Shown: in pieces, positions 47,511 through 56,020 of the stretch
Position numbering within the stretch: the stretch's first letter is position 1
How the letters are laid out: the number at the start of each line of letters is the position of its first letter
Source: Pseudomonas sp. Q11
GTDB lineage: Bacteria > Pseudomonadota > Gammaproteobacteria > Pseudomonadales > Pseudomonadaceae
Reading direction: 5' to 3'
NCBI RefSeq assembly: GCF_024494355.1
Contig: NZ_JAKNQY010000004.1
Span: 186,001-250,000, forward strand
Length of the DNA: 64,000 nucleotides
Made by a program: the position numbers and the translations under genes
Notes under the pieces: generated by a model
The model's input: only the letters and a program-made list of their open reading frames with translations
Told to the model about the DNA's origin: nothing
The model's database searches: none

Positions 47511-48050
47511 ATGAGCCGTATCGTAATTCCCGCAATCGTAAATGCCACTGGCGCTACCGCTGACGTCTATGCCGAAGTCAAGAAAATGGCTGGCGGTGCA
47601 GTGCCTAATGTGTTCGCGGCTTTAGGTCACCTGGTGCCTGATGCGCTGTCGGCTGTACTCAACGCCGAAGGGGTCCTGGCCAACGGCAGCCTGAGCAAGC
47701 AGGACCTCGAAACGATCAAGTTGGTGGTCAGCGAGCAGACCGGCTGTGACTACTGCGTCGCGGCTCACGTGATGTTGGGCAAGATGACCGGGCTGTCATC
47801 GCAAGTGTTGACTGAGATTCGCCAGGGCGCCTCGACGGGGGATGACAAACGCGATGCCTTGGTCAAGTTCGTGCTACTGCTGCAAAAGACCAGTGGCACT
47901 ATTGCCGATGCTGATTTTGCCGCGATCCGTGGGGCAGGCTATAGCGAAGTGCAGTTGGCAGAGATCTCGCTGACGATTGCCCTGACGATCTTCACCAATA
48001 CATTCAACCGCATCAATGACACCTACATCGACATGCCCCGTGTGAAATAA
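47511..48050 (+). CDS. Carboxymuconolactone decarboxylase/AhpD-like protein
   Basis: Protein of 179 residues with the redox motif EQTGCDYCVAAH: the Glu, CxxC pair and His are arranged as in the alkylhydroperoxidase AhpD active site. It probably reduces peroxides or electrophiles via the thiol pair. Start at 47511 after TAGGAG. Divergent from the AraC regulator and followed by two hairpin terminators. Confidence 0.87.
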   Translation: MSRIVIPAIVNATGATADVYAEVKKMAGGAVPNVFAALGHLVPDALSAVLNAEGVLANGSLSKQDLETIKLVVSEQTGCDYCVAAHVMLGKMTGLSSQVLTEIRQGASTGDDKRDALVKFVLLLQKTSGTIADADFAAIRGAGYSEVQLAEISLTIALTIFTNTFNRINDTYIDMPRVK

Positions 48051-48051
48051 A

Positions 48052-48154
48052 CCCCTCGAACGACAAGCGAGGGGAGACATGCCCACCAAGGTGACCGCTC
48101 AAATAGGGCGGTGTAGTAAACGAAAGAGGCCCTGTGGCCTCTTTCGTTTTTTTG
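48052..48154 (+). terminator. Two successive terminators after the AhpD-like gene
   Basis: A weak hairpin CCCCTCG / CGAGGGG (48052-48074) starts two bases after the stop. A strong one (48121-48146, CGAAAGAGGCC / GGCCTCTTTCG, loop of 4) is followed by a TTTTTTT run. Confidence 0.85.
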
Positions 48155-48276
48155 AAACTTTAGTAGTTGAAGTCGTTCCGAAGCTGCCGCTTTCGCGAGC
48201 AAGCCCGCTCCCACAGGGGGAGTTGGGTTGGATGCAGTATTTGTGAACACCCCAGGCCGAGGCCTCGCCTTGGCCT

Positions 48277-48748
48277 TATTTTACGCTTGAGCATCTCCTG
48301 CAACTGCGCCACCAGTTTCTGATTATTCATCGGCGCGCGGATAAACCGGCGTTGGGTGCCGTCCGGTCCGATGACGGCGAGGTTGCCGCTGTGATCGACC
48401 GTGTAGTGGGGTTTGCTGGTGTCCGCCGGGATGAACGGGATGCTCACCGCGTTGGCGAGTGTCTGCAGGTCTTCGATCGATGAGGGGGCAGGCCTATGAA
48501 CTGTGGGTCGAAGTAGCCCAGGTACTGCTTGAGTTGCTTGGGCGTGTCGCGGTTCGGGTCGACGCTCACCAGCACGATCTGCAGTTTATCCACAGCCTCC
48601 GGCGGCAGCTCGCTCTTGATCTGGCGCAGTTGGGCGAGGGTGGTCGGCAGATGTCCGGGCAGAAGGTGTAGCCGAAGAAGAGCAGGCTCCATTTATCTTT
48701 CAACCCGTCCATCGTCACTGGCTGATCGTCCTGGTCGGTCATTTTGGA
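48277..48748 (-). pseudogene. Truncated, frameshifted copy of sco1/senC
   Basis: About 470 bp match the intact sco1 gene at 62666-63301 at high identity. The 5' ~165 bp (membrane anchor region) are missing: homology stops at the GGTCGGTCATTTT sequence and continues into GGACTGAAAAGGGG. Two single-base deletions break the frame, one near 48483 (GAGGGGGCAGG against GACGGGGTCAGG) and one near 48645 (GGTCGGCAG against GGTCGGGCAG). It cannot encode a working copper chaperone. It marks a duplicated anchor gene inside the accessory region. Confidence 0.92.
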
Positions 48749-48790
48749 CTGAAAAGGGGCGGCGGTTTGAGCAGATTGGCTGAGGAGAAG

Positions 48791-48832
48791 AAGGGGACAG
48801 ACTGAGTTATCAGAAAGTAAATCTGTCCCCTT
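48791..48832. repeat. Palindromic GGGGACAG element (family I)
   Basis: AAGGGGACAGA ... ATCTGTCCCCTT, ends inverted, ~20-bp AT-rich middle. It lies directly beyond the truncated end of the sco1 fragment. Confidence 0.75.
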
Positions 48833-48910
48833 AGTCCGGTCCCCTTATTCCGTAAAAAGTCGCCGTTGCTCATGCAGCATCCTGCACCGTGGAGTCAGGG
48901 CCCACAATAC

Positions 48911-49945
48911 TCATCGAACAATCCGGTTCGTTGCATCGATGAGGTCTGCCTTGCCTCCGGCAAGCGAGGGTCCTGAAGCCGCAACCACGTCGTGTGGAAA
49001 CCCAAGGGTTATTGCGCTAACAGCGTCCAGATGCTCCAGTTGATCCGCCGTCAGGTGAACGTCTGCTGACGCAAGGTTATCGGCCATCTGCTCCGGCGTG
49101 CGTGGACCAATGATGGGGAGTGTTCCCTTGGCCAGCACCCAGGCGATTGCGATCTGACCCGGTGTATGGCCGGTCTCTTCGGCGATCGCCAATACTGAAT
49201 CCACAGTCGTGGTCTTGCGCTCGCTGCTCTCGTCGTGGATAACCGCCCCCAAACCCTGCGCACGACCGGTTTCCCCTTTGCGGTATTTACCTGTCAGCAA
49301 ACCACCTCCTAGCGGTGACCATCCGACGGTTCCCAAATTGAATGCAGCCGCCATCGGCAGAAGTTCGCGTTCGGCCGACCGCTCCACCAGGCTGTGCTCC
49401 AATTGCACCGCCGATATTGCAGACCAACCACGAAGCTCGGCCAGGGTGGCTGCCGTTGCCACACGCCAAGCTGGAAAGTTGGACAGTCCGCTATAAAGCA
49501 CTTTGCCAGAGCGGATCAGGTCGTCCAGACCCCGTACAATTTCGTCGATAGGCGTTACGCCATCGGGCATATGTACCCACAAAAGATCAATTCGATCCGT
49601 CTTGAGGCGCTTAAGGCTCGCTTCCACCGAGCTGAGCATGGCTTTGCGGCTATTGCCGGAGCGCAGAACGCCAGCACCGGGTGAATCACCGAGTGAAAAT
49701 TTAGTCGCCAGCACGACGTCATCGCGCTCGGTAGCCACGAAATCGCCGAGCATTGATTCCGACTGGCCAAATTGGTATTGATCGGCCGTATCGATGAAGT
49801 TGCCCCCCGCTTCACGGTAGCCGTTGTAGATTTTACGTGCCTCATCCGGCTCGGAGCCATAGCCCCATCCTTTACCGAAGTTGCCGGTGCCGAGCGCTAG
49901 CGAAGATACCCGCAGGCCGGTGTTGCCTAAAATGCGATAGTGCAT
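48911..49945 (-). CDS. Aldo/keto reductase
   Basis: NADPH-dependent reductase of 344 residues with a TIM-barrel pattern. The catalytic tetrad is visible: Asp and Tyr in FIDTADQYQFGQSE, Lys in LATKFSLG and His in LLWVHMPD. The C-terminal cofactor motif is IGPRTPEQMADNL. Reduces aldehydes or ketones; physiological substrate unknown. Start 49945 preceded by AAGGAG. Stands alone between repeats in the accessory region. Confidence 0.88.
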   Translation of the reverse strand: MHYRILGNTGLRVSSLALGTGNFGKGWGYGSEPDEARKIYNGYREAGGNFIDTADQYQFGQSESMLGDFVATERDDVVLATKFSLGDSPGAGVLRSGNSRKAMLSSVEASLKRLKTDRIDLLWVHMPDGVTPIDEIVRGLDDLIRSGKVLYSGLSNFPAWRVATAATLAELRGWSAISAVQLEHSLVERSAERELLPMAAAFNLGTVGWSPLGGGLLTGKYRKGETGRAQGLGAVIHDESSERKTTTVDSVLAIAEETGHTPGQIAIAWVLAKGTLPIIGPRTPEQMADNLASADVHLTADQLEHLDAVSAITLGFPHDVVAASGPSLAGGKADLIDATNRIVR

Positions 49946-50131
49946 GGCGTGCTCCTTCAAGCGTAGGAGGCCTCAGCGACCTGCGCGGGTTGATAGTTAA
50001 TGTATGCGCAGGAAGTTTAGACGGTCACATAAGTAGTTGGCCCCCTCCTCTCCAGCCAAATCAGTAACGCCGTGTCATCCGGTGTTCGCGTCAACCGCCC
50101 TCCACCACGATACGGCCGGCAGCGAACCGCG

Positions 50132-50632
50132 TCATGCAATACGGGCGAGTCGTTGTGTCCTTCGAATACTTACAATTTGCGCGGCCGCGCCTGCTAGGTA
50201 AATCAGGAAACAGCCCCCTACTAGCATCTTGAGTGTTGGGTCCTGCGGACCAGCAAAAACTGGGTGGCCCACGGGCACTCTCGTTCCCGTCTCAGTGAGA
50301 CCGGGGATGAAGTGGAAGAAGAAAGTCAGTGAGTAACCCAAAACGGCAATGTACCGCGAAAGGCCACGCTGGCTGGCGCGGGTCTCTGCCAAATAGGCAA
50401 TGGCCAACACGATTAGTGTTGTGATCGACAGGACATGCGGAGCGCCAAAACCTCCGTGGTGAAAGATAAACAGCCCAGTGATACTGGTTGCTACGGTGAA
50501 CCACACATAGATTCGCCCCGATCGTGTGCGAAAGCTGATTTCGCCGTGACTCAGGAGCGTAACAATTGCCCCTGCCACTGCTATCAGGGCGAGGGCTGTA
50601 TGCAGCATGCCGAAAGGTGTCATACCCAACAT
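50132..50632 (-). CDS. Four-helix membrane protein of unknown function
   Basis: Protein of 166 residues with four predicted membrane segments (LHTALALIAVAGAIVTLL, VWFTVATSITGLFIF, VLSITTLIVLAIAYL, MLVGGCFLIYLAGAAA). Histidines lie at helix ends (FHHGG, FFFHFIPGLTE) and could bind metal or haem. It resembles DUF2306-type membrane proteins, but I am not certain. The gene upstream on the same strand encodes an alpha/beta hydrolase 50 bp away. Confidence 0.6.
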   Translation of the reverse strand: MLGMTPFGMLHTALALIAVAGAIVTLLSHGEISFRTRSGRIYVWFTVATSITGLFIFHHGGFGAPHVLSITTLIVLAIAYLAETRASQRGLSRYIAVLGYSLTFFFHFIPGLTETGTRVPVGHPVFAGPQDPTLKMLVGGCFLIYLAGAAAQIVSIRRTQRLARIA

Positions 50633-50682
50633 AAGAATGCCTCCAGTCGAAGGGACTACGCGCCGTTCCGGCTATGTGCTTC

Positions 50683-51507
50683 TCAGGATTTTACAAATGC
50701 CAAAAGGTCGGCATTCAGTCGTTCTTTATGGGTGTCGGTAATGCCATGAGGGGCGCCTTCGTAGACGATCAATTTACTGTTCTTGATCAGTTCGGCTGAA
50801 GCACGACCTGCCGCATCGATAGGCACGATCTGGTCATCGTCACCGTGGATAATCAGCGTTGGTACGTCGAACTTTTTCAAATCTTGCGTGAAATCGGTTT
50901 CCGAGAAGGCCTTAATGCTGTCGTAAGTGTTCTTGTGCCCACCCAACATGCCTTGCATCCACCAGGCGTTGATGACCCCTTGCGATGGCTTCGCACCAGG
51001 GCGGTTGTAGCCAAAGAAAGGACCGCTCGGGATGTCGATGAATAACTGCGACCTGTCGGCCAGGAAGGCTGCGCGGATGTCATCGAAGACTTTAATGGGC
51101 AGGCCGCCGGGATTGGCTTCGGTCTTGACCATCAACGGTGGGACGGCAGAAATGAGGCCGGCCTTCTTCACTCGCTTGGTGCCATGACGACCAATGTATC
51201 TCGCCACCTCGCCTCCGCCTGTGGAGAAACCGAACAACGTGGCATCCCTCACATCCAGGTGGTCGAGCAATTGGGCCAGGTCATCGGCATAGTGGTCCAT
51301 GTCATTGCCATCCCAGGGTTGACTGGAACGGCCGTGGCCGCGGCGGTCATGGGCAATGCAACGAAAGCCGTTAAGGGCCAGGTGATACATCTGTGATTCC
51401 CAACTGTCCGCATCCAGCGGCCAGCCATGGCTGAACACGACGACCGGGCCCTTGCCCCAATCCTTGTAATAGATTTCCACGCCATCTTTGGTGGTGAAGG
51501 TACTCAT
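50683..51507 (-). CDS. Alpha/beta hydrolase (non-haem chloroperoxidase/arylesterase type)
   Basis: Protein of 274 residues. HGWP oxyanion region, nucleophile elbow [13 protein letters not shown] (Ser), acid in [10 protein letters not shown] and His in EGAPHGIT. This is the cofactor-free haloperoxidase/perhydrolase group, which hydrolyses esters and makes peracids. It likely belongs with the detoxification genes around it. ATG 51507; a GTG at 51519 is possible. Confidence 0.88.
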   Translation of the reverse strand: MSTFTTKDGVEIYYKDWGKGPVVVFSHGWPLDADSWESQMYHLALNGFRCIAHDRRGHGRSSQPWDGNDMDHYADDLAQLLDHLDVRDATLFGFSTGGGEVARYIGRHGTKRVKKAGLISAVPPLMVKTEANPGGLPIKVFDDIRAAFLADRSQLFIDIPSGPFFGYNRPGAKPSQGVINAWWMQGMLGGHKNTYDSIKAFSETDFTQDLKKFDVPTLIIHGDDDQIVPIDAAGRASAELIKNSKLIVYEGAPHGITDTHKERLNADLLAFVKS

Positions 51508-51790
51508 GGTTTTATGCACTCCATGGTTTTTTTGAGGGGGCTTTGATGACGCTTCTGCGAGTGGAGTTTGCTAGCACCTGACTGCTCATGATTAATGACC
51601 TTGTGGAAGTTCATCTATGACATGCCGCCGATGATCCCAATGCCAAAGCCGCTGAGCTACGTAAAAACGGCAATTAGAATCGAAGCTTCGCCGATCCATG
51701 CACTCAGTGTTTTTGCCTGTTTTACGTAGTTCAGTGCAGTGAGTTAAGAGACCCTTAGCCGACCTGAAACGAGTTGAATGGCAGGTTGAA

Positions 51791-52198
51791 ATGCAAAAGG
51801 TCCCTGTCTCGCCCCAACACGCGGAACACCCACAAAAACTGCGAGCCGGATGGCAAGGTGCCAAACACCAGGAAAGCGTCGCCAAGGTGCTGGACCTACT
51901 GCTTGTGTATGAGGAAAAACCGATTCGCCTATCCGATTTGTGCCGCCATGCAAGCATCAGCGAACGCACCTTGCGCTCCATTTTCAAAGAGGTATTCGGT
52001 ATAGGGCCGAATCGTTACTTGCACATTCGCAGGCTACATCTGGTCCGTGCCGCACTGTCAGTAGCCAACGCCAACACGACATCCGTCAGTGATATCGCCT
52101 CGCGCTTCGGTTTTTCCGACAGTGGACGAATGGCGTCCGATTATCGGAGGCTGTTCGGGGAATACCCCCGCCAAACCCTGATTCGGACGCTGCTGTGA
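51791..52198 (+). CDS. Stand-alone AraC-type DNA-binding domain
   Basis: Protein of 135 residues that is almost entirely an AraC HTH (SDLCRHASISERTLRSIFKEVFGIGP ... DIASRFGFSDSGRMASDYRRLFG), with no sensor domain. It could be a genuine short regulator or the surviving C-terminus of a longer gene. The HTH resembles that of the convergent full-length regulator at 52211-53158, so the two may be related by duplication. Confidence 0.65.
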   Translation: MQKVPVSPQHAEHPQKLRAGWQGAKHQESVAKVLDLLLVYEEKPIRLSDLCRHASISERTLRSIFKEVFGIGPNRYLHIRRLHLVRAALSVANANTTSVSDIASRFGFSDSGRMASDYRRLFGEYPRQTLIRTLL

Positions 52199-52210
52199 AC
52201 GTCTCAAGCA

Positions 52211-53158
52211 TCATGGATGCGACAACGCCTTCGTGGCCTTGAGCGATTGCGCCGGCAGCGTTCCAAAATACTGGCGGTACAGGCTGGCGAAACGGCCAAA
52301 ATCCCAGACCCCAAAGCGTGCGCAAATGCTGGTGATCGTATCATCAGGGCCTGCATGTCGGATGGCATCACGCATCCCATGCAAGCGGCGGATCATCAGA
52401 TACCGATGAGGACTCATGCCGAGGTACTCGTTGAATACATTGCGTACAGTGCGCTCCGAGGCACAGGCGGCCTGACAGATGTCTTCAGTGTAAACGGACT
52501 GGATCTCCAGCGTATCCAGCAACTCCAATGCACGCTTGAGTATCTCTCTGTGATCGCGATGGTGCCGTGGTGCGGCGTGAAGCGGGTCTACGGGCAGCAG
52601 CATGCGGAAGACCACATCCATCACCTCCCGGCGCGCGGCCTCCTCAGCTTCCTCGTTGTGCAGAACCTCAGGGGCTTGGGCTTCGATGTGGAACAGACGA
52701 CGTGCCAGCCACAACAATGGGCCGAGATTGCGCTGAGCGTTGCTGACCAGGTTGCGATGCAATACGCAAAAGTCGAACTCATCTTCACGTACCGACGCCC
52801 AACGGAGCACTAGCTCGCAGGACATCGCCACCGTCAGCCAACTGGCCGGGCTTTTCGCGTTGATGTGGAACATGGCATTGGGCACCATCCAGCCGATTCG
52901 TCGGCGGTTGAAGGGATGACCGTCGACCACCGTGGACTCATGCCCCGTCAGCGGCAGGAAGATGTTGAAGTAACCTGGCAGGCCGATGCCGGTGTAAACC
53001 GTGCTGGCGCCCTCGCGGCCACTCATCAGTGCTACGCCGTTCAAGTCAACGACGTTGAGTTGCCAGTCGCGTTGCTGTCGCGTGCGCAGCACGTACCGGC
53101 CTTGCACCCCGTATAACGCTTCTTCGAATTCGTCGAACTCTGAACAGATCAGCTGCAT
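52211..53158 (-). CDS. AraC-family regulator (EutR/OruR-like architecture)
   Basis: Protein of 315 residues: N-terminal sensor region (~1-200) of beta-rich type (GLPGYFNIFLPLTGHE) and C-terminal AraC HTH (~215-310, CQAACASERTVRNVFNEYLGMSP, ARFGVWDFGRFASLYRQYFG). Start 53158 follows GAGG. Neighbouring enzymes suggest it controls a catabolic or detoxification gene, but its target is not identifiable. Confidence 0.83.
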   Translation of the reverse strand: MQLICSEFDEFEEALYGVQGRYVLRTRQQRDWQLNVVDLNGVALMSGREGASTVYTGIGLPGYFNIFLPLTGHESTVVDGHPFNRRRIGWMVPNAMFHINAKSPASWLTVAMSCELVLRWASVREDEFDFCVLHRNLVSNAQRNLGPLLWLARRLFHIEAQAPEVLHNEEAEEAARREVMDVVFRMLLPVDPLHAAPRHHRDHREILKRALELLDTLEIQSVYTEDICQAACASERTVRNVFNEYLGMSPHRYLMIRRLHGMRDAIRHAGPDDTITSICARFGVWDFGRFASLYRQYFGTLPAQSLKATKALSHP

Positions 53159-53338
53159 CGCCCACCTCACTCAACCCATATATAGCGGAGGGCAGCCTCC
53201 ATGCCAGATCGGTCCAGACGATGAGCATAGACTACGAAAACGGCAGGCAGACGAACGCGCATGGCCGTCCATCTACCCACTCGGTGCAACGGTTCAGCGG
53301 CTCAGGTAGTCCGAGGTGGAGATGACCGGTGCATTGTG

Positions 53339-53383
53339 AAAAGGGGACAGAATTATTTGCTGGAAATAAATCTGTCCCTTTTT
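53339..53383. repeat. Palindromic GGGGACAG element (family I)
   Basis: AAAAGGGGACAGAATTATTT ... AAATAAATCTGTCCCTTTTT, the best-preserved copy: ~15-bp inverted ends around GCTGG. It is transcript-length for a small hairpin. Confidence 0.85.
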
Positions 53384-53402
53384 CTCCTTTGCTTCTCTAT
53401 TC

Positions 53403-53556
53403 ACCCCCAATCCACTGTTGATCCGCTAAAAGCTCAGCCGACGCAAAATCTGTGGGAGCAAAGCTTGCTCGCGATAGCGGTAGACCAGCCAAACCCGTTG
53501 TCGACTGACCTGGCCCAATCGCGAGCAAGCTTTGCTCCCACAGGTTTGCGGCTACA
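53403..53556. repeat. ~150-bp repeat copy 2 containing a REP pair
   Basis: Matches 41466-41615 nearly throughout, including CCCCCAATCCACTG, GATCCGCTAAAAGCTCAG and the spacer TAGACCAGCCAAACCC. It therefore links the left border of the accessory region to this internal point. Confidence 0.9.
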
Positions 53557-53835
53557 TCTGGCCTGCGGGCGGGGTACTTGTTGCTACTGCGTTAGGAGAA
53601 AAGAAGCCGGGGAATTTTTCTGAAAATAAATTCGTCCCGTTTCTACCCCAGCTCTCTAGGGAGAGCATTGGCAAGTGCCCCAAGCTTTGAATGCTAGGCT
53701 TGGTCTCTGAGATATCTTGTTGCGTATTGCTGCTTTGAGTGTCCAAGCGCCATGGTTGCTTCTGGCCGAGATATAGCGCCAACCCCCCGCTGGGGTTTTC
53801 CCACGTTTCGTTAGCGAGCCTCCAAGCCTTTGTGT

Positions 53836-54480
53836 ATGCGCATTGTAGTGCTGGCCCTGGTTCTCATGCTGTTCGGCTGCGCTACTGCGTCGGACCCGCC
53901 GAGGGGCGAGGGTGGCGATTGGCGGTCCTTCTATGTGGTGAATCATGGCCTGCATACCGGGTTGGTAATTGCGCGCCCTGATCTACTTCAGATGCTTCCC
54001 GCACTGGCCGAAGAATTCAGCGACGGCGACTTCGTTGAGTTCGGTTGGGGTGACGAGGATTTTTACCGAGCCCCACAGGCCACCTTGAGCCTCGCTCTGC
54101 GAGCCTTGTTCGGGTCGACGGCAACCGTGCTGCATGCGGTCAAGATTGACGGGGACCCCAGGCGGCGTTTCGCCGCAAGCGAGGTCATCAAGGTGCGGGT
54201 GACGGAGGACGGCTACCGACGACTGCTCGCGTTCGTGGCCGGGACCTTCACCCGCTCAGCGACGGGCACCTTGGTGGTGCTCGGGCCTGGCCTGTATGGA
54301 GAGAGCCGGTTCTACCAGGCCGAGGGTCGCTATTCGCTGTTTTATACCTGCAATACCTGGGTCGCAGAGGCGCTGGCCGCGAGCAGCTGCCCAATGTCGC
54401 CTACGGCGGCGATTACGGCGGGGAGCGTCATGTCGCAGTTACGCCGGGCGACAGCAGTCGGTGCATCCTGCCTTGACTGA
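53836..54480 (+). CDS. DUF2459 lipoprotein, copy 1
   Basis: Protein of 214 residues with a lipoprotein signal (MRIVVLALVLMLFGCATAS) and the DUF2459/TIGR02117 body (SFYVVNHGLHTGLVI, FVEFGWGDEDFYRAP, YTCNTWVAEAL). Function unknown; members are envelope lipoproteins and some lie near polyhydroxybutyrate or urease genes. A second copy at 56886-57527 is about 95% identical. The stop codon lies inside TGACTGAAAAGGGGACAG, so the gene ends at a family I-like terminus. Confidence 0.82.
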   Translation: MRIVVLALVLMLFGCATASDPPRGEGGDWRSFYVVNHGLHTGLVIARPDLLQMLPALAEEFSDGDFVEFGWGDEDFYRAPQATLSLALRALFGSTATVLHAVKIDGDPRRRFAASEVIKVRVTEDGYRRLLAFVAGTFTRSATGTLVVLGPGLYGESRFYQAEGRYSLFYTCNTWVAEALAASSCPMSPTAAITAGSVMSQLRRATAVGASCLD

Positions 54481-54497
54481 AAAGGGGACAGTGCTCG

Positions 54498-54540
54498 AAA
54501 AGGGGATAGAATTTGCTGGAAATAAATCTGTCCCCATTTT
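54498..54540. repeat. Palindromic GGGGACAG element (family I)
   Basis: AAAAGGGGATAGAATTTGCT ... AAATAAATCTGTCCCCATTT. It joins directly to a fragment of the TPR gene at 54547. Confidence 0.8.
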
Positions 54541-54546
54541 GGTCTG

Positions 54547-54576
54547 TTTCTCAAGAAACTGGACCGCCACCCCTGA
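54547..54576 (+). pseudogene. Fragment of the TPR gene 3' end
   Basis: The sequence TTTCTCAAGAAACTGGACCG continues to a stop exactly as the last codons of the TPR gene (41353-41382). It is followed at 54611-54650 by the same TGGCGAGGGAGCTTGCTCCC palindrome and GCGCAGCACTCA found after the true gene. Confidence 0.85.
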
Positions 54577-54697
54577 TACCCCCTCATACCCCCCGGCGAC
54601 TCGATCTACCGTGGCGAGGGAGCTTGCTCCCGCTTGAGTGCGCAGCACTCATAGAAAACATCAGAAATAAATCCGCATTCTAATGAATGCTAGTGAT

Positions 54698-54738
54698 ATA
54701 TAGCCAAAGCTAGCTAGTTAAGCTAGCTTTGGCTATAT
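54698..54738. promoter_or_regulatory. Perfect 18-bp inverted repeat upstream of the AAA ATPase gene
   Basis: ATATAGCCAAAGCTAGCT (54698-54715), 5-nt loop AGTTA, then the exact complement (54721-54738), 32 bp before the ATPase start and in an AT-rich stretch. Followed by ATTTCTATAGTTTTT, so it could terminate or attenuate transcription, or be an operator. Confidence 0.75.
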
Positions 54739-54770
54739 TTCTATAGTTTTTGCTATTTTGTGAGGCCGAC

Positions 54771-55934
54771 ATGGATCCCTACCGTAATCCGTTTGCGCCC
54801 GGCGCGGGCAGCAGGCCCCCTGAATTGGCGGGGCGCGACCTGATTCTTGAGGCGGCAAGAATTGCCTGTGGACGAGCCGTCAATGGGCGAAGTGCTCGTT
54901 CCATCATGCTCCTTGGCTTAAGAGGCACGGGTAAGACGGTCCTGTTGAATGAAATAGGAAAAATTGCAAAGGAGGAAGGTCTTCTCGTCTCCAAAGTGGA
55001 GGCGCCAGAACGTGAAAGCCTTGCACGTCTTCTTTATCCTGAAATGCGAAAGGTCATGCGCGCGCTCTCCAGCGTTGAGGCCGCCAAGCAAATTGCTCAT
55101 CGTGGGCTAAAAGGACTTCGCAGCTTTGCATCAATCTTCAAGATTGATATTGGCGGTATTGAGATGGGTGTTGAGCCTGAGCCTGGACTCGCGGATAGCG
55201 GAAATCTTCAATACGACCTTCCCGATCTTTTTACTGTAATAGGTGAAGCCGCACAGGCCGCCGGTAAAGGCTGGATTCTGCTCATTGATGAAGTCCAATA
55301 CCTCACCGAAGCAGATCTATCGGCACTGATTGTCTCCATCCATCGCATGTCGCAAGAAGGGCTTCCGGTGCTGCTGGTCGGTGCAGGTCTTCCGCAAGTT
55401 GCTCGGCTGGCGGGTGAGGCGAAGTCATATGCCGAGCGGCTTTTCCTTTACCCGGAGGTGGGGGCGCTTGATCAACCGTCTGCGACTCAAGCCGTTCAAA
55501 AGCCGATCCTAGACGAGCAAGCCTCTATCGACACCGCAGCTTTGGACAGCATTGTTGATCGGACACAGGGCTATCCGTTCTTTCTTCAAGAGTGGGCATC
55601 TACGGCATGGAACAACGCTGAGGGGCCCGAAATTACTGTTGACGATGTCGAGCATTCTTATTCGGAGACATTGGCCTCTCTCGATGCGGGCTTCTTCAGG
55701 GTCCGTATCGATCGGCTTACACCTTCGGAGGTTCAGTTTGTAAAAGCCATGTCCACCCTTGGCGATGGCCCCTATGCCATCGCTGATGTTGCGAAGGTGA
55801 TGGGGCGCCCTCAATCATCGCTTGGTCCGACTCGGGCCAACATCATTTCCAAGGGAATGATCTACAGCACAGATCACGGATATCTGAATTTTACAGTTCC
55901 CCTTTTCGCAGAATTCATGCGTCGCCAGGAATGA
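54771..55934 (+). CDS. Orphan AAA/STAND-like ATPase
   Basis: Protein of 387 residues. Walker A GLRGTGKTVLL (~residues 48-58), Walker B GWILLIDEVQYL (~165-176), a sensor-like VLLVGAGLPQ, and a C-terminal winged-helix region (FVKAMSTLGDGPYAIADVAKVMGR). The pattern resembles Orc1/Cdc6-like or COG1672-type ATPases that bind DNA. No helicase or nuclease domain is fused, and no known partner is adjacent. Codon use and base composition are AT-richer than the core genes, consistent with transfer. Start 54771 with GAGG upstream. Function unknown. Confidence 0.75.
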   Translation: MDPYRNPFAPGAGSRPPELAGRDLILEAARIACGRAVNGRSARSIMLLGLRGTGKTVLLNEIGKIAKEEGLLVSKVEAPERESLARLLYPEMRKVMRALSSVEAAKQIAHRGLKGLRSFASIFKIDIGGIEMGVEPEPGLADSGNLQYDLPDLFTVIGEAAQAAGKGWILLIDEVQYLTEADLSALIVSIHRMSQEGLPVLLVGAGLPQVARLAGEAKSYAERLFLYPEVGALDQPSATQAVQKPILDEQASIDTAALDSIVDRTQGYPFFLQEWASTAWNNAEGPEITVDDVEHSYSETLASLDAGFFRVRIDRLTPSEVQFVKAMSTLGDGPYAIADVAKVMGRPQSSLGPTRANIISKGMIYSTDHGYLNFTVPLFAEFMRRQE

Positions 55935-55944
55935 GGGCCTGCAA

Positions 55945-55977
55945 TGTGTGGCGAGGGGAATATCTCCTCGCCACACA
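55945..55977. terminator. Hairpin between convergent genes
   Basis: TGTGTGGCGAGG / CCTCGCCACACA (12-bp perfect stem, 9-nt loop) between the ATPase gene and the convergent OmpA-like gene; can end both transcripts. Confidence 0.7.
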
Positions 55978-56020
55978 GCTTGATGGTGTTGCGGTTAACG
56001 AGGGTCCCTATTAATGAGAT

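Larger units (their letters stand above)
53159..53835. other. Non-coding stretch with repeats before DUF2459 copy 1
   Basis: About 680 bp without a credible gene. It contains a family I element (53339), the second copy of the ~150-bp REP-bearing repeat (53403), a degraded element around 53612-53645 (TTTTTCTGAAAATAAATTCG), and from ~53770 the sequence shared with the upstream region of DUF2459 copy 2. Confidence 0.7.

Noticed and set aside
48160..48692. Two separate small SCO1-like genes
   Set aside because: Comparison with 62666-63301 shows a single gene fragment broken by two one-base deletions and lacking the N-terminus.
54771..55934. Complete known anti-phage defence system at the AAA ATPase
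   Set aside because: No nuclease, toxin or other known partner is adjacent; the OmpA-like neighbour is convergent. A defence role would be speculation.
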